A DNA stretch of 64,000 bases from Trachelipus rathkii (lineage: Eukaryota; Arthropoda; Malacostraca; Isopoda; Trachelipodidae): the NCBI GenBank assembly GCA_015478945.1, contig JABUQX010053496.1, positions 1-64,000 on the forward strand, read 5' to 3'. The notes under the pieces were generated by a model, which saw only the letters and a program-made list of their open reading frames with translations, did not search any database and had not been told where the DNA came from. Below, in pieces: positions 39,341 to 52,008 of this stretch (position 1 is its first letter; the number at the start of each line of letters is the position of its first letter). A program made the position numbers and the translations under genes.

Positions 39341-41239
39341 TGAACTAATTTATACGTAGAGTTCAGACTGTTAGTCTAATGGTCTACTACATAAGTGTGA
39401 ATAAGAACTTAATATTATATATCTATAAACACTAGAAGTTTTATCAATATACTATTACCATCAGCCTAGTCAGAATGCTGAGGAAGCTTCTTCAAGAAGA
39501 TAAACCTACACAGGATCTACATCATTAATTTTAGAATGCGAGTTGGAATAAAGAAGAAGTTATCTTATATAGAGAGAAACCTCTACGTAACCACGAATTT
39601 CTGGTAACATCCTCAAGCATAAAAGAATGGCGGTGAGGACCAACCACTGACCATCATTGGATGTACTTGACAGCATATATACTATATTGATCCCAGAGCT
39701 TCAATCCAATGAGATGAAAAGAAGTTACGTCATAGAAAAAATTAAATTTAAAGTTCCACTATGCACAACACCTAGAGAAGTAGGAAGCACAGGGAAGTAT
39801 TATAATATAACCGGATTCCAGGGACCATCAGTTTGTAAAATAGTACATACATAATAGGTTTAAGGAAACACGATTGACTCTTAAAGCATGTGAGGTCCAC
39901 GTAAAGTTTGACTTAGCGCCCCTCACTATCACAAAGTCGATAAGGAGCAGATCAGTACTGTGGTCGAAGAGAAGCAGCTCACAATAAGAGGGACGGAACA
40001 CTGGCGCGTGATCTGGATTTTCAGACAGAATGGGAAATCGATCGTCTTACCATACCCATTTGAATATCCAGCTGTTTCAACAAATACAACGCAAAGTTAA
40101 TTTGCCAGGTCCTTGCCAACTTGGGATAGCAGTTCATGTTTACGGGTATGGACGCCCGCCAACGCGTCTGTCCAGAAGAAGCACCCACGTAAGCATAACG
40201 CACAGAAATAATGTAGGAGGTGCTCGATGAAAAATACGTAATGAAGAGAAAGAAGTGAAATGCTCAAAAGATCGAGGAGGAGAAAGATTGTAAAAGACAA
40301 AGGAAACTCGTAAATAGTTTCCAAAACACGCAGGGAGAAATATAAGAAGTATCCTATACGTGAATTGGGGGACAGCAAGAATATTCGCGCTTAGCGAGAA
40401 GAGAGAAAATACGGAAAGAGCAAATCCACTCAATCAGCATTGATCATCTACCAAACCAGGTAAATTCACTGACTAACGACTATTAGTTACTGGCGTCTCC
40501 TCATACAAAACAAAGAAACCGATCCGACCGTCGTCTTCACTTGGAGGACCTTCAGGGGAGGATACATTGTCTGCAGTAAGTATTTGAGATGCTATTGCCA
40601 ATTACTTGCACAGGCCCGATTGCTTATTCAACAGGACGTCTCGAACTGTTACGATACAAGTCCGATACATTATTAGTCGAGTATTGCGATGGTCTCTTTC
40701 TGTCACGGGGGCTGACAAGAATATTATCCTGCTGGACATGAGTAAGATTTAAAATTGAATACAATTAATTATCCTCATTTCATTCTACAACCAACCCATC
40801 TAAATTTAATTTGGTCCGTTCCTGCGCGATTTCAATTTTTAAACCACTCAGTCGGGTATTCGTTATTCATCGAACTGCTTATCTTGCTAGCTGAATTTCA
40901 TTTTGCATTTAGCCTCATCATTAGAGCAGATCATTCACTTGTATCCTGTTATGCTCAGACCTTGTGCTAGACCTTATAATTGTTTAAAATTGTCGCAATA
41001 TTAACATTGCGGCATAAATGCTACTATTGCCAGTTTAAGTATGTCAGTCATATTAAACATCTGGATAATTTAATTATGCATGTTGATTTTCAATAATAGC
41101 CGCATTGAGCATATCATTTGTGAGATTTGATAATTTGATTATGCGGCACCTTTCACATTATCACAACTTCATTACCTGCGAAACAATTAAACACTGTATA
41201 ATTTTAATACTTTAAATTTAGCTTTATCAAAATTATATA
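39341..41239. other. non-coding stretch
   Basis: Mixed composition with several short open frames around 40.0-40.4 kb on both strands, none recognised. Short direct repeats of a GATAATTT-GATTATGC type occur near 41063 and 41126. Confidence 0.4.
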
Positions 41240-41990
41240 CCTTTATAAATTAAATATATATAATAAAATTATAATACTATATACTAATAATAATTAAGTA
41301 TAATATAATTATATACTATATAACATTAGAATAATATATATAATAATATAATCTAGATATTATAATATTAAATATACATATACAATATAATATAATGTTA
41401 TATAACACATATTATATATGATATTATATAATATAATAATACACTACTTACTGTATATATATATATAAATATATCAGATATAATATATATATAAAAATAG
41501 TATAGATATATATAAAATATTATATATATAAATAATTATTTATATTTATATATACTATTTATAATATAGATATAATATTTAATATATTATAATAAATATA
41601 TAATATATAAATATATATTAATATATATATACTATATACTTATATACTTATCTTACTCATAATATATATATATTTAACTAAATACTATATAATATAATTA
41701 ATATTGTTTAGTAGGGAGTAAAAATTTGCAAAGTTGAGTTGAAAGGCGAAAATAATTTTAACTCCGACTTTTACCCTTTCAGGGGGTCTAGGTCGAACAA
41801 TACATATGCATCACAAATATGGGGGGAATAAAACTACAAATTATATCACATTTGAATATATATGAAAGATATATTTAATAAATATATACTAAATATATTA
41901 CTAATACAATATATATATACTATATAAATATAATACTTATATAGATATATCTATATATATATATATAATATATATTAAACTTTATATATA
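41240..41990. repeat. degenerate (AT)n / ATA-rich tract
   Basis: About 750 bases almost entirely of A and T, interrupted by a non-repetitive segment at 41706-41835. Confidence 0.85.
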
Positions 41991-44289
41991 TAATTATATT
42001 ATTACATTTAGATTTTTAGTAGTTAAGAAATTGTTATTAAAGCGGTTTGAGAGCAAATTCAATTTCTTGAAAAAAAAAAAACAGTATCGTGTCGAAGGGC
42101 TAAATACTGATTTTATATCCTGTTATATTTCCCCTACTCCTCTAAATGTTGAGTAAACACTATGTTAACCACTGCTTCTAACACTGAATTGTTGAACTGG
42201 AACATATGGTTGTATCGCGAAGGAAGATGCTACATGTTAAGAGAGAACTACTAAGGAAACGGAACTTAAAGCAGAAAAGCTTGTGGCTTTTAGAGGAAGA
42301 AAACGTTTGCTCTTGAAGCTGAAAGAGAAAAGCCTAAGCCTTGAACTGGTGAAAGAAAGATGAAGTTAAGTACAGTAAATCGAATAAAGAATTAACTTTC
42401 CTTATTGCACCGTACAAACTCCCGATTATATAAAGAAATTACTGATTCCGCTCAGTAATTCAATATTTTCCGGCGTTTTGAGCGTTGATTCTGATTCGAC
42501 ACCGGTCTATAACCCTACAAAATAGTCAACATGGAAAAATCGTCATTAATAATAATAATGATGATAAGGTGGATTAAAGATACCGATTCCTAGTGATAAT
42601 ATAAATCGATAACATTAATGATAATTGATCAATGCTGGAAACCAAAGTAATAATCTGATACGGTTGAACAAAATGTTAATAATGGTCCATGACAATGATG
42701 TTAAATCAGATAATCATATAATGTAATGTCGAGAATAAGTTCGAATAATAATGATTAGAACTCTCTAAAAAGGAGCGTAGTAATAATTTAAGACCTAGAG
42801 AAAGTGTACCTGATTTAGAGTTCAAAGAGACCAAATAAATATAAAATGTTTTAAAAAACATCACTGTATCTAAAATTTATCTGGCTTTTGCTGAGATATT
42901 TAATAAGAATGTTTATAAACTGATACAGATACATAATAATATGTAGGTAAGAAGATTATAGTTGATTTGTTAAACTATATTAGGAGCACTCCAGCTGCTA
43001 TTTTTAAGCATGTCTTGCGGCACGCTAGGTAGAAAATTCCTACGGGAAACTATATGCGTAAGCCGCGAAAAACAGATAAGAGGTGAGGCCTTTAAACCAT
43101 GAATTTACTTCGTATTTATTTCTATGAAAAGTTGTTTGTATATACTAAAAATTTGTTTATTATTGGTAAAAGTTATAAGCAAGACCTAGTGATAAAAATG
43201 AATGAAGAAATGATATGTCCTATCATTTACTTATGCAGACTCTCTTAAAAGACATGCATAAAGAGATTCATGGCCAATTAATCTTGAAATGAAAAAAGAC
43301 GATAAGAACTATAGGATTATTAACAAAATGAAAAAAGAATCATTTTTCACCAGACAATTTACGCAATTGTCATTTATAACTTACATGAAGAATCAATAAC
43401 AAGTACGCAAGTAGATTTTGTGTTCGAAAACTTACAGTATATAGAAATTTCTAACATTCTTCTGCCTACTTTACATATCATTGGAACACAATGATCACTC
43501 AGTACATAACATACCTGTTAAAGAACATTTAAAGTAATTAACATTGCATTTAAAGAAAATAAGATGGTGGAGAATTGTGATAATTAATAATGGTAAAAGG
43601 ACTACTAATTCATCTCAAAAAGGGAATAAACTAACACATATTTCACCAGTGATACTCATAGAAAAAATCCATGAAAACGTTTTACATAGTAAGTCCTTCC
43701 ACCGATCATAAAGGAGAATGATTTGATGTTTCTTCAAAGAAAAGGAAAGAAGACAAAATAAGAGAAAAGATGATTTAACTTTTAGGAGAGATATGTAGAC
43801 CATATAACGTATTGAAAACGATCTAGACACTTTCCTAACTATTACCTCTCCTCCCACTTCAAATTCATCTGTACTTGCCAATCTTTCCTTGATGACTTCT
43901 TCCATCCCTCCTTCTCATAATGTTCCCTTAATACCTTCTTTTCTAAATTCTAGTTTCTCACTTACTGACTTTTCTCCTTATATTCCTTCTAAAATCTTGT
44001 CCTCCACATCTTCTTTACTTATTTCTCAATCTTCTATTCTCTTCCTCTGTCCTCTTTTTGGGATCAATTTAATGCCATATAGGATGAGATGGAATTTAAT
44101 TTATTCCGTATCGATATTTTTTTTTGAACTGACATAAATTAAAATATTATTTTGAATAAAGTTTTTTTTTGGAATAATCTTTTTATTTTCAAAATAATCG
44201 AAATCTTACTTAAAAGACATTGTAAAAGTATGTTTTTTTTCTATTATTTCTGAAACCTAAAAAGATTATTTAAGTCACCCTTTGAAATT
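41991..44289. other. AT-rich stretch without recognised genes
   Basis: No exon or transposon domain was seen. The section at 43860-44080 is C/T-rich and yields an opposing pair of short open frames of low complexity. Confidence 0.45.
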
Positions 44290-45800
44290 AGGTCCAAATC
44301 ATTCTCTATTTTTGACTCCTATTTACAGTAACTACAGATAAATTAGAATTCATTTAGATCTAAAGATTGGGCGTACAATATTGCTTGCGCTGACCAATAT
44401 TTTCACCCCCTCCTAAAAATGTACACAATATTTTTAATTTTCAGGCAATTTTAATAGGGAAAAAGCAAACCTCAGCATTTTCTGGCCTCTTAAACGTCAT
44501 ATTAGAGTATTTTTCTGTGTCAGTAGTCATTGTTTTGGTCATAGGCTATGTCAGAAGCCTATGTTTTTCTCATGTTTAGCTTCAATTCTTACTTTTTTCG
44601 AAATGACTCAAATGAACAATGCAATAGATGGTCCATTACATACAAGAATGCCAGAAAATAGTTTTTGATTTTTTGAAATTTGTGCTCAGCCATGTCCACA
44701 TTCAAAACCCACTTTTTTGGTTTTTAAAATGAAAAAACAATGCCGTATTTTTCTTCAGTTCCATACACTGAATCTGATGAAAATCTTTCAGAGCAATAGT
44801 AGTCGAGGGAGATGCAATTTATTACTCTGGCATAATGGTTATTTACATGCATATCAGTTTTGGATTGTTCTTGGAAAAGAAAAGGGTCAAAAAGTAAATT
44901 TAAGACTTTTTTAAAAAAATTTTTGAAAGCAATACATTATCGAATTAAAAAAAGATTCATCTTTTCCCGACTAGACAAGCACAGAATATTTGGAGTTGAT
45001 CGGACAAGAGCAATAATATGTGTCCGTTTTCACCCCCAAAAAAAACATTTTTGAAAAAGAATAATATTGATATATTTTCCCTACTTGTCTGATCAACATC
45101 AAATTCAGGGCTTGTATAGTCGGCGAAATACATCTTTTTTACTTAATAATTTTTTGTAATACTCAAAAAAATATTAAAAATTTCCAAGAATTTCTTTAAA
45201 ATTTCTTCCAAGAACAAACCAAAAACTAAATCAATTGAAAAGAAATTTATCAAAGTAAAATGTGATATATCCTACCTTCGAACATGAACTCAGAAATAAT
45301 ATCCGGACCTGCATCTAGCCAAAAAAAAAAATTCTCGTAATTTTACCTTTTTAAAAACAAAAAGTAGATAAATGTGAGGAAATTCGACATTGCTCAGCAC
45401 AAATTTTAAAAAAAATCAAAAAACCATTTCATCATTTTTATAATGGACCCATCTCATGAATACTCAAAGTTGAAGTTTTTCGAAAATCACATGTAAAGCT
45501 TGAACAGCTAAAATGTCAAATTCATAGGTAATTTTCAAAAAATGAAAACATACCAAAGCAAGGACCAACAGCCCTAAAAAAAACTCGGAAAAGAACGTTA
45601 TTATTATATCAGAAAAAAGCTGCTGATTGCGCTTTTCACACACCAAACAATTGCTATAATAAGATCTATCATGTTCATTTTAGGGAGCTTACAATTGGCT
45701 CACCGACGAAGCAAATATTGGCACCTCGCCGCCTAAATGCCATTTTTTTAGTATAAATGACTCACTTTTAGCTATTTTAGCTATATAATATAATTTCAGT
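44290..45800. repeat. imperfect palindrome, two arms of about 0.7 kb
   Basis: The right arm read backwards matches the left arm across nearly its whole length, centred near 45048. Paired blocks include GTTGATCGGACAAG (44995-45008) with CTTGTCTGATCAAC (45085-45098), a GGTTTTTAAAA block near 44719 with TTTTTAAAAAC near 45350, and AAATTTGTGCTCAGC near 44678 with TGCTCAGCACAAATTT near 45391. The arms differ by many one-base changes and indels, perhaps a quarter of positions. The outermost 50-100 bases are only weakly paired, so the ends are approximate. No transposase frame is inside. Confidence 0.8.
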
Positions 45801-46415
45801 AATCGTTTTCTAGAACTTTAGTTTAATTAGTTTATTATACCATATTTTTATAATTATCTCTTATATTAAACTTAATTTATTTAGACAACTAAAGTAAACT
45901 CAAAAATCAGGTCATGCTCAATTTTCTTACCTCTTTGCGCTGAAGCTTTTTTAATAATTGAAAACACGTAATAAATTTAAACCCCTATGAAAGAAAATAA
46001 GTACTTTCAATTTAAAGAATCTGTGAAGCTCGATAAATTTTAATTCTTTTCTTCTTTAATTTTAATTATATTTTTAAGTTTCTTTTAAACAATTATTTAA
46101 TTATTAACTGTATGTGTGCTAAAAAAAATTTTGAAAGCTGTATGTTTCGTATATTATTTATTGTGTCCTTTATGTTCTTATCGGACTTTAATCCTACCAT
46201 ACATAAAACAAAAGACGAATTAAAATTTGGACAACCAGTGCCTGTGTTTAATTCGTGGTGTAACATTCATGGAACACTTGCGGGACTCTCGGAACATACA
46301 ATCAATTAGTTTTAATTGAAATTTTTTACCTTAGATTAGGTTACATATATGTAACTTAATGATATAGTCCAGGTTAGTTATTCTCGATTTCTATTTTCAA
46401 GGATCTAATTAAATC
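45801..46415. other. AT-rich stretch without recognised genes
   Basis: An open frame at 46112-46309 (+) has a hydrophobic start followed by a mixed segment. It matches nothing I recognise and has no clear splice sites. Confidence 0.4.
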
Positions 46416-46700
46416 TCTAGTTAGGTTAGGTTAGGTTAGGTAGTAATTAGGTTAAGGTTAGGTTAGTTTAGTTCTAGCTAGGTTAGGAGTAGTTTACGCA
46501 CATAGTATGTTAGTTAAGGTCGGCGTACGTTAATAGTTGGTCTTACGGTAGGTTAAGTCTATCGTATAGGTTATGCTAGTAGGTAGTTAATTAGAGAGCA
46601 TGTTTAAGTAGTTTGTAGTGATAGGTTTAATAGTAGTTAGGATAGCCTGTTAGGTACGTAAGTAGTTAAGCCTTAAGTAAATACGTGTAAAGGTTCATAG
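46416..46700. repeat. interstitial TTAGG telomere-like tract, decaying rightward
   Basis: Four perfect TTAGG units stand at 46421-46440. Beyond them GGTTAG-type words recur with growing irregularity up to about 46700. TTAGG is the standard telomeric repeat of arthropods. The sequence on the left is unrelated, so the tract begins abruptly and fades. Confidence 0.75.
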
Positions 46701-47044
46701 GTTATATTTAATGTCGTTAGATAGCATTATATTGCCATTAGATTAAGAAAGCTTCAATTTCGCTTAACAATAAAATTAATTATTACAAATGTTTGTGCTA
46801 ATTAACCAAATATGCATTGGTGAACAAAACATCGACGGGAAAGTCGTGTGCGAGTGTTTTGAAACTATAAAACGAAAATACAACAAAAGGATCATGAACA
46901 TTAAAAGCAATGCACTTTGGAGTCAGTATACTTGCGAGTACTGCTGGCGAAGTAAAAAAATGAAGAAATATCTATTCTGAAATAATATAAAGGACTATTG
47001 CCAGATTTTCAGACTACATACAACGTTTATATAATAACTATATT
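46701..47044. other. non-coding spacer
   Basis: Contains a 63-codon open frame at 46789-46980 (+) of unknown identity with a Cys-Glu-Cys and a Cys-Glu-Tyr-Cys pair. Support is too weak to call it a gene. Confidence 0.35.
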
Positions 47045-47515
47045 AATAAGATATATATATTATATATAAATAATATAATACTATATATATATATATATAT
47101 ATATATAATTATATAAATTTATAGATCAATCGTCGCTCCAAACTTAACCCTAACACACCTTAGCCATCTCGATACCGGAATCTCGCTACCCGGCCACAAA
47201 ATCCTAGGAACTCCCAGCCTTCGACATGTCGTTACCCAGCCATGGTGTCGTGTCTTGTACCCCAGGCCCACCAACGCTACCACTATCCCTCACAATACAC
47301 CTACACAAAGCCTAATCCAACCCACACATATCGAGCGATCCACAACCACACCATGTCTAACCCAACCCAACCACCCACCCACATATATTATAATATATAT
47401 ATACACATACTTATATAATAATATATATATATAGTATATATAAATAGTATATAAAGATCTATATATATATATATATATATATACTATATATATATAATAA
47501 TATATAATTATAAAA
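47045..47515. repeat. two AT tracts around a C-rich segment
   Basis: AT arrays at about 47045-47110 and 47390-47515 enclose a C-rich, G-poor stretch (47128-47385). The stretch has AACCCTAAC near its start and CTAACCCAACCCAACC near its end. These words resemble the complementary strand of a degenerate TTAGG tract. Confidence 0.5.
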
Positions 47516-48599
47516 AGAATGTTAATGTACCATATAAAAACTTCAACTCCACTTAACTATATACCCATTAATTCAAGTATTTTACCCAAACATTTAAAAT
47601 ATAACGAAGTTGTAAAAAAATTTAAACCTAAAATTTAGAGTTACAGAAAAAAAAGAAGGATTTATTACATGAGCCTCAAAATCAATTATTATATTATTCA
47701 GTTTATTTGTAAGGACGTCCTGAAGTGATTTTAAATATATTATAAATATCCATCTATATTTAAAAACTAATACAGTATTATAATATTATTATAGAGCTTT
47801 AGTCCCGTTATTCACTTTTTAAGCATCTCAGAATAAGGTGTGCTGAACATTCGAATAAACTCTTTCTTTTTGTCGTACGCACTTTTAATATTTCTAAAGA
47901 TCCTCGGAAATACATAATAGTTTATTAGAATTAAAAATATTTAATTAAGATGTATACATTTACGTATAATTATCCTTGTTCGTAATCATATTTTTATTAT
48001 CAAATATTTAACACGAACGTTAAAGTATTTGTTCTTCAATTTCTACTTTATTTCTTTCTTTAATGAACAAAAACCTTATATTTTATATTTTTATGTTGTT
48101 ATTTATTTCTATATTCATTATTAGTTCATAAAAGTATTGTTGATTGTTATGAGTAGAATAAGTTTCTTTATTTTTTTATATATTAGTACTACTTTTTAAT
48201 ACAAGACATAATATATTAAAACATATTAATTTTATTTTAAAAATACTTAATAAATTGAGCTAATATGTTAAATATAATATCAGTATTCGGGTAACAATTA
48301 CCGTTGTTTATTATATAGCATTATATCCTTTAAAATCCTGACCGAATAACTTGCAGCATAAGCATTTTGTGTTTCAGAAAGCAATTAAGCTGGCTTGAAC
48401 TTTCTCTTTGGGACTCTATCTCTACTATATTAAGAGAGTACTTAGCATTCTTATTGAGAATCTTAATTGTCAATGGATTTAGAAATCACCAAGCCTTCAC
48501 TTCACGAGGCGACTGCTCCATAAACTCACCTTCGAGATGCCTTAAGATTAATTAGGGCGACAAGACCAGAGCAAAAACCTTAGATGTAAACTGCTGCAT
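47516..48599. other. AT-rich stretch without recognised genes
   Basis: Low-complexity AT sequence; only short open frames. Confidence 0.45.
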
Positions 48600-48900
48600 T
48601 CCCCTTTATCAGATAATTGGACTGTCTACCAAGACTTCAGAACTAGTCCCTTGGGCAGTTGAGTGCTCCCAATCACCGAGTTTCATTAGAGTTTAGTGAC
48701 TAAGACTCGAGCCTAGACTAAGTGACGAGGCTGCGCCCAATATAGATCAGTCTGGACTATACTCTAGCCTTCAGCCTTCGAGCAGTTGGATTGCTCCAAA
48801 CTTACAATCGAGTTCGAGGCATCAGTTGACGAGTCCGACAGACCTTAGTTGACTTAGGCTAGTCCCCTCTTTGATTGGTCTGAACTATCAACCTGGCTTT
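48600..48900. repeat. degenerate tandem repeat, unit about 130 bp
   Basis: Similar words recur at steps of about 135 and 126 bases: ATTGGACTGTCTACC near 48615, GTCTGGACTATACTC near 48751, and TTGGTCTGAACTATC near 48876. Between them, GGCAGTTGAGTGCTCC near 48654 matches AGCAGTTGGATTGCTCC near 48781. About two and a half units are visible. No coding frame spans it. Confidence 0.6.
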
Positions 48901-49019
48901 TGATTCCCTGTTAGTTTTAATGACTTTAGTTTGCTATAATCTAATAGTATTAATTTGCATCGTGTTAGATTTTAAGCTCTTATTTTGTTGACCAACGAAA
49001 GACTCGTATCACGCAAACT

Positions 49020-49075
49020 CACGAAGTTACCCACTCTTCCACTTGATGTTACCCACGCTGCCACTTGAAGTTATC
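49020..49075. repeat. short tandem repeat, unit about 25 bp
   Basis: AGTTACCCACTCTTCCACTT is followed by TGTTACCCACGCTGCCACTT and a third partial AGTTATC. The copies differ at a few bases. Confidence 0.7.
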
Positions 49076-49204
49076 TATGAAGCTATTCAAACTACTATTC
49101 TTAATATTACTCTGCATCATATCATTTTGTCGTAAAAAAATTCTATGATTTAAAATTAATCTGTGTTTTATCATATCAGTTCTTACCAACGTCTGTAAAT
49201 CTTC

Positions 49205-49995
49205 AAACTACAATATATAATATATATAATATATATATATTAATAATACTACCTACTATTATACCATATATATATTATATTAAATATATATATATACTAA
49301 TATACATATTATATTATAATATATAAAAATATAACTATTATACATATGAAACTGTATAAAGTATAATATATATATATACTAATATATATATATACTTATA
49401 TAATATTATAATAAGACAAGAGGTCCAGCAAGAATCATTAGAATAGACAATGTTTTTGAGAAGATTTGAAGAAGTGAAGAGATCTGAGTTCAAAATTAGG
49501 CACTTTCTTGGACCAGCCATGACCTGCAAGAATTCTGAGTATCGTTATTTATTAAGTATATAATATACTAATAAATATAATATAATTATATATATCATTA
49601 TAATAATTATATATAGATATGTATAATATTTTAATATATACTTACATATAATATATTTATATATAAATATATATATATATAAAATATATATTATATATCA
49701 ATATCATATATATAATATAATAATATATATATATTAAATACTACCTATATATATATACTACATAATATATATATATATATATAATATCATATAATATATA
49801 ATATATAGATACCTTATAATATATAAATATATATATATATAGATAATATAATATATATAAATAATATATATACTATATATATTATATACTATAATATGTG
49901 GTTGATGTGTGTGTGGTGTTGTAAGATATACGGATAATAGTATATATAACGTTTAATATGAATTATATAATAATATAATATAATATTATAATATA

Positions 49996-50036
<41 letters not shown>

Positions 50037-50045
50037 TATATAATG
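49205..50045. repeat. long degenerate (AT)n region
   Basis: AT arrays at 49210-49410, 49555-49890 and 49960-50043. They are separated by a unique segment at 49413-49545 and a GT-rich insert at about 49897-49925. Confidence 0.85.
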
Positions 50046-50589
50046 GGTATACAGAGGGAGTAGGTGCTCGACGTTATACTGCGCGAAATTTATCAAACAG
50101 ATGGAGTCCCTCAAATCTCTCTCGCCCACCCCTCACCAGCAAAAATATTGCACGGTTTCTGCGTCGTCTTTTGCGCCGTCACCTCGTCCGGGAAAACCCT
50201 CCGCGGACCTGTCAGGACTCGTTACATTTCTCACACTTTGCTTCCCCTTTTTTCTTATTATGAGGAATCCTTCCCGGCACATGCCTCAGCTATTCTTTTA
50301 AAAGCCGTGGACATAGAGAGCAACCGGGACCAAGAGCTTGGATGTTTCCAGCCTGCAGTAAAGCTGTAAGACAAAACTCTATCCGATGCATTCAATACAA
50401 GCAGAGGATCTGCCAAGTCTGTACACAACCTCCAATAATCAACAACCCTACCACAAACAAAGTTAATACCTACTAAGTTATTGTCTACAACATCAACATC
50501 AACATCGAGATTCACAACAAAAGTAAAGAAATAAAATTCACTAGACTCCACAATATCACACATTCTAGCAAATGATCAAAGATCTAACA
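50046..50589. other. unassigned segment, probably transposon-derived
   Basis: Locally balanced base composition with overlapping open frames on both strands: 50064-50369 (+) and 50258-50563 (-), 101 codons each. It adjoins a LINE endonuclease fragment, so a decayed LINE is likely, but no motif fixes the family. Confidence 0.35.
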
Positions 50590-50880
50590 TGCCTGAGAAT
50601 CTCCCAGACCTAAATTTCGATATAACACCATCCATCACCCAAATTTCAAAATAATCATTTCGTAACAAAATTTTTTTAAAAATTGCTTTTAACATAAAGC
50701 CCCACATCACCACTCTTCACTCCTTTAGGCTGGTATAAAAGGAGTCTCCATAAAACTCTTTATTAACCCATGATTCAGTAATGCAAATAATGTCTGGTTT
50801 CTCCTTTATGCCATAACTAATCTAACTATAAACCAAACCTTTCTCACTTCTCAAACCTCCCAAACTTAATAATGGGAGGT
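50590..50880 (-). mobile_element. LINE endonuclease fragment
   Basis: Read on the minus strand from about 50850, the sequence gives EKPDIICITESWVNKEF, then DSFYTSLKE and, after a frame change, a GLYVK-like block. This is the order of the N-terminal apurinic-type endonuclease of CR1/L2/Jockey-like LINEs, where the Glu of the TES motif is catalytic. Stops and shifts break it. On the + strand at about 50868-50898 the overlapping sequence reads IMGGDLNAHHP, like the later GDFN-type motif of the same domain, so two fragments in opposite orientation may meet here. Confidence 0.55.
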
Positions 50881-51113
50881 GACTTGAACGCTCACCATCC
50901 AACATGATAAAACGCCCAACCAGGACAACCAGTACAACTAATCATGTATACAACTTTCACCTTAAAGCATAAGTTAGTTAGATAGGTACAGACAGAAGGT
51001 AGGGCATGGTTTGTCATCCTGCTACTGAGAAAGAAAATTAAACACAAAACGAAGTTCGTTTGTGATAGAGCTATAAGACTACCTTTGTTAAATTCTCATT
51101 AATTTTATTTCAG

Positions 51114-51172
51114 AAAACAAATGCAGAATTTTGATCCAAACATTGGTGGTGACAGTCCATATTATACTTTAG
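51114..51172 (+). other. candidate 59-nt exon, unidentified
   Basis: Preceded by a good acceptor (aattttatttcag) and followed by gtatta. Only one of the three frames is open, KQMQNFDPNIGGDSPYYTL. The protein is not recognised. It is on the same strand as Sos, but no Sos segment fits it. Confidence 0.3.
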
Positions 51173-51994
51173 GTATTAATTATTAACAAGTTAGTAAATT
51201 AAAAAAACAAAATAATGAGATGAACAGTATGTTCTATCACAATAATTTAATTAGATATTTTTTTTAAGAGTCTCAGCTCGAAGAGTGCTTTTCGGTCAAT
51301 GTTTAGCATTAACCAACTTTCCGAGTTTTGTTAAGGATATGGATCAATATTGACTATGTGCCTAGAAATATTGAGTGATTCTGTCTATATTGCTGTCTGG
51401 GTGTATTTTCCGCCAACATTCTCTTTATCGAGGATTTCTATAATATTTTTCATTTGTTATTATATCGTTTTATGTATCAGTACGAATAACAAAACTAGCT
51501 TTCTTTAACTGGGTATGATAGATGAAATCCAAAAATAAGATTGTTATCACACTAGATGGTCTTAAGAGTTTAGAATTAAAATTTATGTTTTGAAATATAA
51601 ACCTTCACTCTCTGATTTACAAACTTCTGGATTCATAAGATATATGATTCCAGTCGACACACTACAGTTTGCGCAATAACATTAAAATCAGATAGCCTTC
51701 TCTACTAGGTAGATATCATAAAAGTAATCGCTAGTTTCAGTATTAAAGATGGTCTTATGTTAGATCTTTCGTTTCGAACTTTGGATGATAGCATCGCATT
51801 TTACTTTAAAAATCACCTTTTAGCATTCTAACAAATCTTGATAAAGAAGAGGCCGTGCTAATTCAACACGCAGATCCATATACTTTTATCTTATTAATAA
51901 AACCATAACCAAATGCGTTTGCTCTTTTACTTAAATGTTTAATATTTATTCCTTGAATCACATTGTACGGCAGCTGTAGCTAGAAGTCTACTAT
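51173..51994. other. non-coding stretch left of the large LINE
   Basis: AT-rich, without motifs. It ends at the target-site duplication. Confidence 0.45.
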
Positions 51995-52008
51995 AATACC
52001 ACTGTCTA
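51995..52008. repeat. left target-site duplication of the 7.1-kb LINE
   Basis: AATACCACTGTCTA is repeated exactly at 59121-59134, immediately after the poly(A) tail. The first base or two may belong to the tail on the right side. It fixes both ends of the insertion. Confidence 0.9.

Noticed and set aside
47045..50045. AT arrays as a possible replication origin or centromere
   Set aside because: AT dinucleotide arrays are scattered through the whole window and carry no specific signal here.
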